Assembly (NCBI GenBank): GCA_002170395.1
Contig: NHEJ01000006.1
Span: 5,472 to 69,471 of the forward strand
Origin: Betaproteobacteria bacterium TMED82
GTDB lineage: Bacteria; Pseudomonadota; Gammaproteobacteria; Burkholderiales; Burkholderiaceae_A
DNA length: 64,000 nucleotides
Direction of reading: 5' to 3'
A program made the position numbers and the translations under genes. Positions within the stretch are counted from its first letter, which is position 1. Every line of letters begins with the position of its first letter. The notes under the pieces were generated by a model. That model searched no databases. It had not been told where the DNA came from and saw only the letters and a list, made by a program, of their open reading frames with translations. Shown here piece after piece: positions 29,707 to 37,793 of this stretch.

Positions 29707-30639
29707 ATGAAAATATTAGTTTATGAATCAATATCTGCCAAGTCTAGCACCGATTATATCGAAAAAAATTTGAAAGAAGGGGAACCGAGCTCTTTACTTT
29801 CCCAAGGATTAGGTATGAGAAACTCCCTTATTTCAGACCTGCAAGAAATTCCTGGTATAGAAATCATTATCGGCAAACATAAAACAAAAGAAACATTAAG
29901 AGAATTTATGCAGAGGGTTAAACCCTTAATTGATTTTGCATGGATCATTGCCCCTGAAACAAATGGGGAAATCATAGACTGCTTTTGTAATTTAGCCGAT
30001 AAAATTTGGGTTGGCTGTTCTTTAGAAGCTCTTAAAATAAGCAGTGATAAGAGAAAAACTAATGCAATTTTAAGAGAAGCTAATATTTGTGTTCCAAATG
30101 AAGTGTCGCTAAATGAAATCAATAAGTGTCCGTATACAAATTTAGTAAGGAAGCCCATTGATGGAGCTGGATCTTTAGGTGCATTTAAAATTGAAAAAAA
30201 GTATGAGTTTTTTAATATTAAAAGAGCCTATAATTATCATAACCAATATCGTAGTACATTAATTGAAGAGTGGATTGAGGGAAATCCATTAAGTGTAGCC
30301 CTACATGTAAAAAAAAAGGGGGTCGTACTTTTGAGAATCATGAAGCAAAACATCGTTGTTGAACATAGCGGTTTAATTAACTACTATGGTGTTGAAGACT
30401 GGATTTCTGACAAATACTCTGCTTTGTACTATGAGTTATCGCGACTATTAGATCAACTCTGTGAAATAATTCCTGGATTGAGAGGGTATATTGGAATCGA
30501 TTTCATTTTAAAAAAAAATGGCTCTATCGTAATTATTGAAATCAACCCAAGGTTAACATGTTCTTACGTTGGCCTCTCAAAAAAACTAGGAAGAAATATG
30601 GCTGAAGAAATTTTAAAAGACTTCAAAGACGATGTATAA
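29707..30639 (+). CDS. ATP-grasp ligase, MfnD-like (COG1821 type)
   Basis: ATP-grasp enzyme of 310 residues. It starts with MKILVYESISAKSSTDY. The ATP-binding region carries LVRKPIDGAGSLGAFKIEKK near residue 145 and LIEEWIEGNPLSVALHV near 185, and the metal site is IIEINPRLTCSYVGL near 280. The family includes methanogen MfnD, which adds glutamate to tyramine in methanofuran synthesis. Bacterial methylofuran has been reported to carry tyrosine and a glutamate chain, so an amino-acid ligase in methylofuran assembly is the best guess. It is first in a three-gene plus-strand run with the MfnF-like and MfnE-like genes (8-base overlap with the next). Confidence 0.82.
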   Translation: MKILVYESISAKSSTDYIEKNLKEGEPSSLLSQGLGMRNSLISDLQEIPGIEIIIGKHKTKETLREFMQRVKPLIDFAWIIAPETNGEIIDCFCNLADKIWVGCSLEALKISSDKRKTNAILREANICVPNEVSLNEINKCPYTNLVRKPIDGAGSLGAFKIEKKYEFFNIKRAYNYHNQYRSTLIEEWIEGNPLSVALHVKKKGVVLLRIMKQNIVVEHSGLINYYGVEDWISDKYSALYYELSRLLDQLCEIIPGLRGYIGIDFILKKNGSIVIIEINPRLTCSYVGLSKKLGRNMAEEILKDFKDDV

Positions 30640-31690
30640 CACTAAAACCACTCTTGGACTTGACATTGGAGGTGCACATTTAAAAGCGGTCTTACTCAAA
30701 AAGGATAAAGAAACGATTTTGAGTAATGCAACGATTTTGAGAACGCCATTGTGGCAAGGCCTTAAGTCCTTAGAAGATCATTTGCTGGACATCAAAAAGA
30801 AATGGTATATAAACGGTGGGACCAAGGTTGTATGTACTATGACTGGGGAAATGGCTGACTTTTTTGATAATAGACAGGAAGGAGTAAATAGAATTTCACA
30901 GGTTATTTTCTCTGTCTTTGGTTCGAAGATTTATTTTTATTCGACGTCCGGCCTTACGAGAAGTCTTCATTCATCACTACGAAAGAAAATTATTGCCTCT
31001 GCAAACTGGCATGCTACAGCCTCAATAATATCAAAATTGATCCCGAGTTGTTTGATTATTGATGTTGGAAGCACTACAACTGACATTATTCCAATTAGAG
31101 ATCACAGAGTTTTGACGCCAGAGAAGTCATCAGACCACCAAAGATTACAAACTGGAGAATTAGTTTATGTAGGAATTAATCGAACTCCTATATGTTCAAT
31201 AGCAAATACTCTTATTTTCCGAGCTTCAACCGTGAATGTAACTAGAGAATTTTTTGCATCTACCTCGGATATTTTTCGCTTAACTGGTGATTTGAAAGAG
31301 AAATTTGATTTTTATCCCGCTTGTGATGGAAAGATTAAATCTAAAACCGGAAGCCAAAAAAGGCTAGCAAGGATGATTGGTTTAGATCTATCAGACGCCA
31401 AAGAAAAAGAATGGATTGGCTTAGCCCGTAATTTAAAAGGAATCATATTGGAAGAACTAATCATTAATCTAAAAAAGGTACTAAATCATTATCGTATTTC
31501 AAATAACTGTCTTTTAATTTTATCTGGTTCGGGTATTTTTCTTGGATCGGAATTAGCTAAAAAGTTACAGTGTCCGTCACAAAATATTTCAGAGACATTT
31601 AATCATGTTTTATCAATTAAACCTGAACTTAAAGAATTCAGTGAAATTTGCGCTCCCTCTGTCTCAATTGCTTTATTGTCAATATTATGA
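30632..31690 (+). CDS. H4MPT-linked C1 protein, hydantoinase/actin-like fold (MfnF-like, TIGR03123 type)
   Basis: ASKHA-fold protein of 352 residues (Orf5 of methylotroph clusters, COG1548). The phosphate-1 loop TLGLDIGGAHLKAVLL is at residues 7-22, phosphate-2 CLIIDVGSTTTDIIPI is near 145, and adenosine-binding LLILSGSGIFLGSELAKKL is near 290. The archaeal relative MfnF joins the furan unit to the tyramine part in the last steps of methanofuran synthesis; the same role for methylofuran is inferred here. It overlaps both neighbours (8 and 4 bases), so the three genes form a tight operon. Confidence 0.88.
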   Translation: MYNTKTTLGLDIGGAHLKAVLLKKDKETILSNATILRTPLWQGLKSLEDHLLDIKKKWYINGGTKVVCTMTGEMADFFDNRQEGVNRISQVIFSVFGSKIYFYSTSGLTRSLHSSLRKKIIASANWHATASIISKLIPSCLIIDVGSTTTDIIPIRDHRVLTPEKSSDHQRLQTGELVYVGINRTPICSIANTLIFRASTVNVTREFFASTSDIFRLTGDLKEKFDFYPACDGKIKSKTGSQKRLARMIGLDLSDAKEKEWIGLARNLKGIILEELIINLKKVLNHYRISNNCLLILSGSGIFLGSELAKKLQCPSQNISETFNHVLSIKPELKEFSEICAPSVSIALLSIL

Positions 31691-32301
31691 ATATCTTCAA
31701 GGTTGGCGGAAGCATATTTAGAGAAAAAGAACTTTTATCTTGCCTAAAACTTTTATTAAGTTTTAATGTTAAAGGAGCTGTTGTAACTGGCGGGGGTAAT
31801 TTTCGTGAACAGGTGAGAATCTGCCAAAAGAAATATAAATTCGATGATCTCGCTGCACACAACATGAGTATACTCTCGATGATACAAAACAGTTATATTG
31901 TAGAATCCTTATTTAAAAATAAGACGAAGTTCTTTCGCCACCCTGGAGAATTAAGAGACGTTTTGAAGCACAATAACTTTGGCATTTGGCAACCATACGA
32001 CAAACTAACTTATTTTGAAACTAATGATTCAAATTGGAATGTCACTTCAGACTCACTAGCTTTAGAACTTGCTTTGGAAGTTAATGCAGCTTCACTAATA
32101 ATTATAAAAGCATGTAAAGTCCCAGGAGTGAGTTCCTTTGGACCAATAAAGCCTATACTTTACAGGGAGGTAAAAAGGCTAGCAAATCTCGGAATAATCG
32201 ACAGTCATTTTCCGAGGAGTTTTAAGTTGTTTAAAGCTCGAACATATATTTTGCCTTTGTCAAATTTAAAAAATCTCAACAAAAATAAATTACTAATTTA
32301 A
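31687..32301 (+). CDS. Amino-acid-kinase-family protein, MfnE-like (COG2054 type)
   Basis: Short amino acid kinase fold protein of 204 residues. It begins with the phosphate-binding NIFKVGGSIFREKELL and continues with GAVVTGGGNFREQVR. The later ASLIIIKACKVPGV replaces the usual LLTDVDGVY of aspartokinases. The archaeal relative MfnE phosphorylates the aminomethyl-furan phosphate in methanofuran synthesis, and methylotroph clusters carry it as Orf7. The ATG at 31687 overlaps the preceding stop (ATGA) and gives the natural start. Its end overlaps the end of the MfnB-like gene on the other strand by 9 bases. Confidence 0.82.
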   Translation: MNIFKVGGSIFREKELLSCLKLLLSFNVKGAVVTGGGNFREQVRICQKKYKFDDLAAHNMSILSMIQNSYIVESLFKNKTKFFRHPGELRDVLKHNNFGIWQPYDKLTYFETNDSNWNVTSDSLALELALEVNAASLIIIKACKVPGVSSFGPIKPILYREVKRLANLGIIDSHFPRSFKLFKARTYILPLSNLKNLNKNKLLI

Positions 32302-33042
32302 GGCTCCTCTTACTTCCTTGATTTTTTCTACACATAATGTACTATCCCTGCCGTTAACACAAAGCCCCCCCCTGAATCCAACCCAGTTAGGCTTTGTGTC
32401 CTTAATTGCCGAAATACAGCTATGATCTAAAGAGCCTGCCATACCAAAATACTTATTCTTTTTTAAACATAGTTTTTTTATAACTTTTAGATCCTCATAA
32501 GAAACTAAATCTAATATTGTTCCGTGGCTCTTATTTTTTGTATCTATCATGAGTCCATAAAAATAATCTGCTAACTTACTCTCGAGAATAATTCTAAATA
32601 ATTTTATTTCAATGGGTTTATCTAGCAAAAAAACAGGAATTAAACACCTGGTAAATTTTCTCTTTTCTGAGCTTAAAAGGCTTAGGACAGAATTACTATA
32701 GTAAATTTTTAAAAATGAGTCTAGGCTGTCTTGGTCTCCATCGATACCAATTTTCAAAAAATCAATATTGGTACGTAAATAGGTCCGTAAGTTTGTGACT
32801 CTATCGTTAACTTTTCTGTGGTTATTATCAATTGCGGATGAAATGCTCACATCAATATTTTTTAGGGTAAAGTGGTTTGCTATTTCAGCTATCGTCGATA
32901 TTGGTGCTGCTCCAAGTGGGCCATTTTTGGGTTCCTTAATATCTATAAAATCAACATTATTTTTTGCAGCTAATAAAGACTCTTGTAATGACCGGACACT
33001 CACAAGTAATTTTATTTTTCTTTTTTGATCACTTATTTTCAT
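32293..33042 (-). CDS. UPF0264/MfnB-like (5-formylfuran-3-yl)methyl phosphate synthase
   Basis: TIM-barrel protein of 249 residues in the MfnB family (COG1891, Orf9 of methylotrophs). MfnB makes the furan ring precursor 4-HFC-P from two glyceraldehyde-3-phosphates. Family-like stretches are LLVSVRSLQESLLAAKNNVDFIDIKEP (given by position, residues 11-37), GPLGAAPISTIAEI, FLKIGIDG, GLMIDTKNK with its Asp and Lys, FGMAGSL and VGFRGGLCVNGRD at the C-terminus. The key LysAsp residues of the barrel appear kept. It lies 4 bp downstream of the DUF447 gene on the minus strand. Confidence 0.9.
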   Translation of the reverse strand: MKISDQKRKIKLLVSVRSLQESLLAAKNNVDFIDIKEPKNGPLGAAPISTIAEIANHFTLKNIDVSISSAIDNNHRKVNDRVTNLRTYLRTNIDFLKIGIDGDQDSLDSFLKIYYSNSVLSLLSSEKRKFTRCLIPVFLLDKPIEIKLFRIILESKLADYFYGLMIDTKNKSHGTILDLVSYEDLKVIKKLCLKKNKYFGMAGSLDHSCISAIKDTKPNWVGFRGGLCVNGRDSTLCVEKIKEVRGALN

Positions 33043-33046
33043 CTAT

Positions 33047-33601
33047 TTATTTTTTGTATGCCTCTGAGATAGCTTCTTTTATCCAGCTCCATGATTCCAA
33101 TTCATTTGGACCAGCTGTTTTAAAAACTGCAATTTCCAAGTACTTAATTTCACTTAATACTTTCTCTATAGGTAGCATGTGAAGTCTACTAACTAGTATA
33201 GCTCCTTCAATGACAGCTCCTTGCGCCCTATTGATGCCTGGAAAGTTAGTATTAAAAACTTCTTCTATTTTTTTTAACCTTAATGTTGGTCGGCTCGAAT
33301 CGTCAAAAACAGAAATACAATTTAAAACAGCATAAGAATGTAAATTTTTCAATCTAAATCCAACCTTAGATTTAAGTTCTATAAGTTCAAAATTTTTTCT
33401 GCCAGTAACGCTTCCTGCAAAAACTTTAACATCAGAAGTAACATTTAAAACCGCCCTTCGATTGGAGAGAATGTTATTTAAAGTAGCAGAAGGTTTGAAG
33501 GGTTTTATTATAATCGTCCCTTCCTCAATCTGCACTCCCATCGGAGCCACGTGAGGCGTATTATTGAGGTTTGTGGTAGTTATAATAGTTTCAAAAATCA
33601 T
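33047..33601 (-). CDS. DUF447 family protein of the H4MPT cluster
   Basis: Protein of 184 residues in the DUF447 (COG2457) family, which has a flavin-reductase-like split barrel in solved archaeal members. Visible family text: ETIITTTNLNNTPHVAPMGV at the start, and FAGSVTGRKNFELIELKSKV preceded by VTSDVK. The gene occurs in methanogens and H4MPT-using bacteria (Orf20 group), and its reaction is unknown. Its ATGA start overlaps the end of the dihydropteroate-synthase-like gene by 4 bases. Inferred role: H4MPT synthesis. Confidence 0.85.
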   Translation of the reverse strand: MIFETIITTTNLNNTPHVAPMGVQIEEGTIIIKPFKPSATLNNILSNRRAVLNVTSDVKVFAGSVTGRKNFELIELKSKVGFRLKNLHSYAVLNCISVFDDSSRPTLRLKKIEEVFNTNFPGINRAQGAVIEGAILVSRLHMLPIEKVLSEIKYLEIAVFKTAGPNELESWSWIKEAISEAYKK

Positions 33602-34998
33602 CTCTTTTTCAAGTTTCTTATTTTTCGTTTGATTTTGGGCATCGAGTGCGTTAAATAATTCTCTTCTCTCGTATCAGCTGCTACACCCCATTCTAAACCC
33701 TTGTCTTGAGAGTATCTTTTTCCTAACCTCCAAGCCACTTCAGCCCTTGCGAGTTCAACTCCCATATAAAAAGCATGACTTGAATCATTTTCTAATCCTA
33801 GGTTTTCATAAAAAGAGAATGGGTCCGTTGCAAATCTTAAACCATCTCTATTGTAAACGTACAAACCTTTCTCGTTAATCTGAATTCTAAAATTTGGATC
33901 TTTCACGCTCTTTGCTATAGTCTTGATCTCTTTCTCAGAGTCCAAGAATGGTTTTTTTTCATGTATTGTAAGAAGCTCAGAATTCAAATTTTTTGGTAGT
34001 GTTTGTTGTGTTCTAGAAGCAAACATTACTTTTCTTGCAATATCTATTTCCTTGATAGCCCTTCTCGCATGGTCACCTACCTGAGTTGTAAGCACAGCAC
34101 TAACATTAAGCTCCGTACACAAACCAACCAGTAGAGAATTAACACCATTGGTGTCTGTATCCATCAATTCTGTTATGTTACCAACGCCCACCATAATATC
34201 AATGCTGGGGAACATATCTCTAAGTCGCTGAAACCTGCAAAGAGATTTTAAACATCCAAAGGGTATTGGATCCAATATTGAATCTGCAAAAAACTTTCTT
34301 CCCTGTCTCATTAGTAGTTCTACGGACTTAAATAACGATTCCTCATTTTCAGGATCGCTAGGGATTAAGATAGGCACTGAGTCAACTTCATTAGCTACCC
34401 ATAGATTTTGGGGAGTCAAACTGAGAAGATAATCTGCACCTGCCAAACCTCCTCTAATCAACTCTTTACTATTTAAAGAATCGACACTAACTAAAAACTT
34501 TTCCTCCTTTAATGCCATTACAGCATCCTCTAAATGATCAAATTCTGTTGCGGGGAGGCACCCTAAATCAATTACATTTGCTCCAAAACTCCTAAACTTT
34601 TCTGCTTTCTTTAAAATGTCTTCGACAGAAAGCTGAGTTGCATCCACAATTTCTGCGAATATTAAGATATCGAATTTGGAAAGATCAGAAACCATCGGCT
34701 TTGCATTAAAAAACTTTGGTAAATCTTTCAATTCTTCAGGCCCTTTTACGACGGGAACTCCTAATTCCTTAGATAGCTTCTCCAAGTCACCTCTGCACCT
34801 CCCCGGAACTATGATTCTATCAAATCCTACATGCTCTTTTTTAATTCGACGGCCTATCATATCTGTAGTCATTAATGCTGCTACCTGCAGTCCAATCTCC
34901 ATTATTTCCCATTCGAAACTATTAGGGCTTAGACCGGATAAAACTCTCCTTAGGCTAGCCTCGGCGAGCCTCCCAGTTAAGAACAGGACTTTTTCCAA
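33598..34998 (-). CDS. Dihydropteroate synthase-related protein (TIGR00284 type)
   Basis: Protein of 466 residues found in methanogens and H4MPT-using bacteria. An N-terminal domain (VLFLTGRLAEASLRRVL) precedes a DHPS-like TIM barrel (about 110-340) with FGANVIDLGCLPATEFDHL, FLVSVDSLNSKELIRGGLAGADYLLS and IDIMVGVGNITELMDTD. It probably joins the pterin to the ribofuranosyl-aminobenzene unit in H4MPT synthesis, replacing FolP; this is an inference from family and context. The start is TTG: no ATG fits, and the ORF begins inside the preceding flavoprotein gene (22-base overlap). A long C-terminal extension follows the barrel. Confidence 0.88.
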   Translation of the reverse strand: MEKVLFLTGRLAEASLRRVLSGLSPNSFEWEIMEIGLQVAALMTTDMIGRRIKKEHVGFDRIIVPGRCRGDLEKLSKELGVPVVKGPEELKDLPKFFNAKPMVSDLSKFDILIFAEIVDATQLSVEDILKKAEKFRSFGANVIDLGCLPATEFDHLEDAVMALKEEKFLVSVDSLNSKELIRGGLAGADYLLSLTPQNLWVANEVDSVPILIPSDPENEESLFKSVELLMRQGRKFFADSILDPIPFGCLKSLCRFQRLRDMFPSIDIMVGVGNITELMDTDTNGVNSLLVGLCTELNVSAVLTTQVGDHARRAIKEIDIARKVMFASRTQQTLPKNLNSELLTIHEKKPFLDSEKEIKTIAKSVKDPNFRIQINEKGLYVYNRDGLRFATDPFSFYENLGLENDSSHAFYMGVELARAEVAWRLGKRYSQDKGLEWGVAADTREENYLTHSMPKIKRKIRNLKKR

Positions 34999-35618
34999 TT
35001 CAAACCTAAAAAAGTTAATCTCTTTTCTAATGCTAGTTTTAAATCCTCCAAGGACTCAACAACAAGGCAATGTTTGAAACTTTTCAAGTTTTCCAAATTT
35101 GAAAATTCCACTTCCCTCGGCTTTAACTCAACCCACTCTTTGGGAGCTCTAGTTATGACAACAGGCTCGGTATCGCACGCAAAGACTATACACAATATTC
35201 CCAGTTTACCAGCCTGTGCAAACATATTTGTGGGTAATGTATCAGAAATACCAAAAGAACACTTGGCAACCGTATTACTAGTAGCGGGAGCAATTATCAC
35301 AGTATGGTAAGAGTTTTTATAAAGAGTTCCCACTGGTACAGAACTTGATGTTTTATCTCGAAAAACCTTGCCTTTGTCTCTTAGAGCAGCCAAAGAATAG
35401 CCATACATTGGTAAAACCTCCTCTGCAGCCGGGGATAGGAACAAGTCAGTATTTGGTAAAACCTCTAAAAGATTAACTGACTCAGCTAAGAAGTGTCCGG
35501 AACCCGTCAATGCCCACGCAAAGCGTTGTTGTTTGCCTACGGTAGTTTTACAGCTGCCGGTATTTTCTGCTGAATCTAGCCAAACATTATCTTGCATTTT
35601 CTCGTTATCTTTACTCAT
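34977..35618 (-). CDS. DmrB-like archaeal-type flavoprotein
   Basis: Homo-oligomeric flavin-containing Cys decarboxylase-like fold, 213 residues. The signature is RFAWALTGSGHFLAES near residue 28, followed by TVIIAPATSNTVAKCSFGISD near 108 and LPTNMFAQAGK. The archaeal relative DmrB reduces dihydromethanopterin to H4MPT with FMN; the bacterial AfpA/DmrB-like proteins of methylotroph clusters are assumed to do the same. It is the first gene of the minus-strand run flavoprotein, DHPS-like, DUF447, MfnB-like. It is divergent from folB across a short gap. An inner ATG at 35597 is also possible. Confidence 0.87.
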   Translation of the reverse strand: MSKDNEKMQDNVWLDSAENTGSCKTTVGKQQRFAWALTGSGHFLAESVNLLEVLPNTDLFLSPAAEEVLPMYGYSLAALRDKGKVFRDKTSSSVPVGTLYKNSYHTVIIAPATSNTVAKCSFGISDTLPTNMFAQAGKLGILCIVFACDTEPVVITRAPKEWVELKPREVEFSNLENLKSFKHCLVVESLEDLKLALEKRLTFLGLNWKKSCS

Positions 35619-35679
35619 TAAGTTGATTCAAATCCAAATACCTATTAGTCTAATACTTTTCACAAAGTATTCCATACCC

Positions 35680-36189
35680 ATGAAACAATCCTCAAGCGCT
35701 CTAAATACCAACCCAACTCCACTTAGTGAATTATCTCGCGACTGCTCTACGGATATGGACTGTGACATCATTTTCATCAGAGACTTCACTGGTGAAACAA
35801 TTATTGGTATTTGCGACGATGAGTTGGAAACCCCGCAAAAAATAATTATAAATATTTCAATAGGAATAGCGAGAAGCTTAGCTTGTACCACCGATCGCAT
35901 TGAACATACTGTAGATTACGATAAAGTCAGAAAGCTGATCAAAGATTTGTTGAAAACCCACAGATATAAATTGTTAGAAGGACTGGGGGAGGAAATTGCC
36001 AATCAAATTTTCACACACTTCAATGCTAAATTCATAAGAATTGAAATTAAAAAACCCCATAAATATCCAGATGTAGACTCCGTTGGAGTTTCAATTTTTC
36101 GTAAAAAAGCAACTGCCTGCGCCAAAAGTCCCACGGTAAGAAAAACAAACATTCTTGATTTTATTGGAGAGGGTCACATCACTTCTTAG
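35680..36189 (+). CDS. folB: FolB-like dihydroneopterin aldolase
   Basis: Aldolase fold that cleaves dihydroneopterin to 6-hydroxymethyl-dihydropterin, the pterin precursor of folate and methanopterin. The core DIIFIRDFTGETIIGICDDE begins near residue 28, followed by QKIIINISIG, the substrate-binding TVDYDKVRKLIKDLL, YKLLEGLGEEIANQIF with the catalytic region, and RIEIKKPHKYPDVDSVGV. The core is preceded by about 26 low-conservation residues and followed by about 30 more (KATACAKSPTVRKTN), longer than normal FolB. The start at 35680 is uncertain; ATG 35755 would drop the leader. A hairpin separates it from fae. Confidence 0.85.
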   Translation: MKQSSSALNTNPTPLSELSRDCSTDMDCDIIFIRDFTGETIIGICDDELETPQKIIINISIGIARSLACTTDRIEHTVDYDKVRKLIKDLLKTHRYKLLEGLGEEIANQIFTHFNAKFIRIEIKKPHKYPDVDSVGVSIFRKKATACAKSPTVRKTNILDFIGEGHITS

Positions 36190-36221
36190 TTGAGCCAGAT
36201 TACATTCAATCCAGCCCAACT
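36188..36221 (-). terminator. Strand-asymmetric hairpin after fae
   Basis: Inverted repeat of 14 bp with a 6-base loop. The arms are 36188-36201 (AGTTGAGCCAGATT) and 36208-36221 (AATCCAGCCCAACT). Read as minus-strand RNA, all 14 positions pair, 11 Watson-Crick and three G-U. Read as plus-strand RNA, the same three positions become A-C mismatches. It starts 24 bases after the fae stop. No U-run follows, so it is not a standard Rho-independent terminator; a 3'-end stabiliser for fae mRNA or the base of a weak terminator is possible. It covers the last two bases of the folB stop codon. Confidence 0.5.
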
Positions 36222-36244
36222 TAGAATGCTTGTCAAACCATTTG

Positions 36245-36751
36245 TTAAGCCGCAAAAGGATGAGCCTCTGAGCCTTTTCTGGAGACAACATCTGAGGCGG
36301 AAGGCTCCCCAGTCACTGCTCTTTGAATTGACTCTTTTGTAGCTTGATAGTTGTAATCCTGAATTTTTTTATCATCAGCCGCTTCCCAGTGGATAAACAC
36401 TCCAACGCTTATAAAAATATCGTCGGCCTCACTTGCCGGAATCGTACCGTCCTCAACACTGTCTGCCACCGCCATCGCCACAGCTCGCTGAGCAGGGCCA
36501 AACATCTGTACCGCCTGCTTCGCTCCCTTAATAGTGACTTTGTTAAACATCACTGTAGCAGGCTTACACAATAAATTTGGGGCTACCACTGCTAGAAGAC
36601 TAGTAAAACCATCTTTATTGTTAGTGAGAGCATTAGCAAAAGCTGACTCAGCAGCACTTCCACGGGGTCCCATTATCAAATCGATATGCGCTACTTCATT
36701 GCCATCACCAACTAGAGACTCACCCACCATTAATCGGTCAATTTTAGCCAT
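36245..36751 (-). CDS. fae: Formaldehyde-activating enzyme
   Basis: Condenses free formaldehyde with tetrahydromethanopterin to methylene-H4MPT, the entry point of this C1 pathway. The 168 residues match Fae closely: [20 protein letters not shown] with the catalytic His at residue 22, [58 protein letters not shown] and [14 protein letters not shown]. It has the clearest RBS of the cluster (GGAG about 10 bases before the ATG) and a 67 bp AT-rich gap upstream. Together with the 3' hairpin, these suggest a separately and strongly expressed gene, as is usual for fae. Confidence 0.97.
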   Translation of the reverse strand: MAKIDRLMVGESLVGDGNEVAHIDLIMGPRGSAAESAFANALTNNKDGFTSLLAVVAPNLLCKPATVMFNKVTIKGAKQAVQMFGPAQRAVAMAVADSVEDGTIPASEADDIFISVGVFIHWEAADDKKIQDYNYQATKESIQRAVTGEPSASDVVSRKGSEAHPFAA

Positions 36752-36818
36752 TTATAATTTCTCCATATTTTAATTTGAACAAAAAATAGAACAAAAAGAT
36801 TAAAGTCCGAAACAAAGT

Positions 36819-37784
36819 TTAATTTCTTACATTTACTAAACCAGGTATCTGTAAAGCAATCAAAAACAAAGTGCAGACAGTTAAATCAGCGGTTGTTCCC
36901 GGGTTTATGCCTCTTTTTTTTAAAAAACAATCTAAGTCCCTTAATCTTTTCCGATCTGTAGTAAAAAGTTTACCATTTTTTACTTTAAGAACATCATTTT
37001 GTAGTCCATTTTCCATACCAATCAAATTTTGAGCCTCTTTCATGACGGAATTTGATACCTTTTCGCCAAATTTACGACATATATGTGTATCCTCATTACT
37101 TGCAAGCCAAAACATGTATAAATTCTGCACAAAACTTGAAAAGTTCATTTTTAAGAATGCTGGGACCTTATTACCATTTTCCTCATAATTTGATATGACG
37201 CTCTCAAGCATCGGTTGTTTAAAGATATCCTCGAATCCACATACATATTGCTTTGCAATAAAATCTCTCTTTTTTGCAAAATCCATAGCAACCATTAAGG
37301 TTTGTGTAGGGGTCTCTGATACATCTAACTTTTGGCTCTTTCCTAACCCACCTGGCTGAGCATACTTAATAGCTCTGAATACTGCTTCGGTCTCTTCTAG
37401 ATTTATGTCAGCAAGGACTCTTTGAACTAAATTACGAAATTTTCCTTCTTTGAAAAATTTTAGCTCAATTTCTTTTTCATACATTTTAAATTTTTGGAGA
37501 GCTTGGATAATTGGTGTGCACAGCAAAATGATACCTAAATTAGTATTGCAACCGGTGGCTTTTACTGAGTCACCTACGGCAATTTCTATTTTTTTGCCGA
37601 ATGAAAAATTTGAATTGAATAGACTATTTGCAGATAATTGGGAAGACAACAAAAATTGTTTAGCAGTCATGTTGTGACCTGGAGACGATAAACTAACATT
37701 ACCTGGCTTAAGAGCTTTGACATCCCAAAAACAGGCCCATTTAAATGCAACTGCAGAAAATCTTCGAGATAATTGATACCTCAT
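36819..37784 (-). CDS. CitG/MdcB-like triphosphoribosyl-dephospho-CoA synthase family protein
   Basis: Protein of 321 residues of the COG1767 family. CitG-style motifs: DVKALKPGNVSLSSPGHNM near residue 24 (compare the KPG and H segment of CitG), the nucleotide-binding TGCNTNLGIILL near 77, and PGTTADLTVCTLFLIAL near the end. True CitG makes the citrate-lyase prosthetic-group precursor, but no citrate or malonate lyase genes are here. The same family is regularly found in H4MPT clusters, so transfer of a ribose-phosphate unit during methanopterin-type cofactor synthesis is a reasonable guess. It ends the minus-strand run mptG-ATP-grasp-mch-RimK-CitG. Confidence 0.83.
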   Translation of the reverse strand: MRYQLSRRFSAVAFKWACFWDVKALKPGNVSLSSPGHNMTAKQFLLSSQLSANSLFNSNFSFGKKIEIAVGDSVKATGCNTNLGIILLCTPIIQALQKFKMYEKEIELKFFKEGKFRNLVQRVLADINLEETEAVFRAIKYAQPGGLGKSQKLDVSETPTQTLMVAMDFAKKRDFIAKQYVCGFEDIFKQPMLESVISNYEENGNKVPAFLKMNFSSFVQNLYMFWLASNEDTHICRKFGEKVSNSVMKEAQNLIGMENGLQNDVLKVKNGKLFTTDRKRLRDLDCFLKKRGINPGTTADLTVCTLFLIALQIPGLVNVRN

Positions 37785-37793
37785 TATTCTTCC

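Noticed and set aside
35533-36189. Longer folB starting at 35533
   Set aside because: It would run through the divergent DmrB-like gene start and adds a non-conserved hydrophobic leader; 35680 or 35755 are better.
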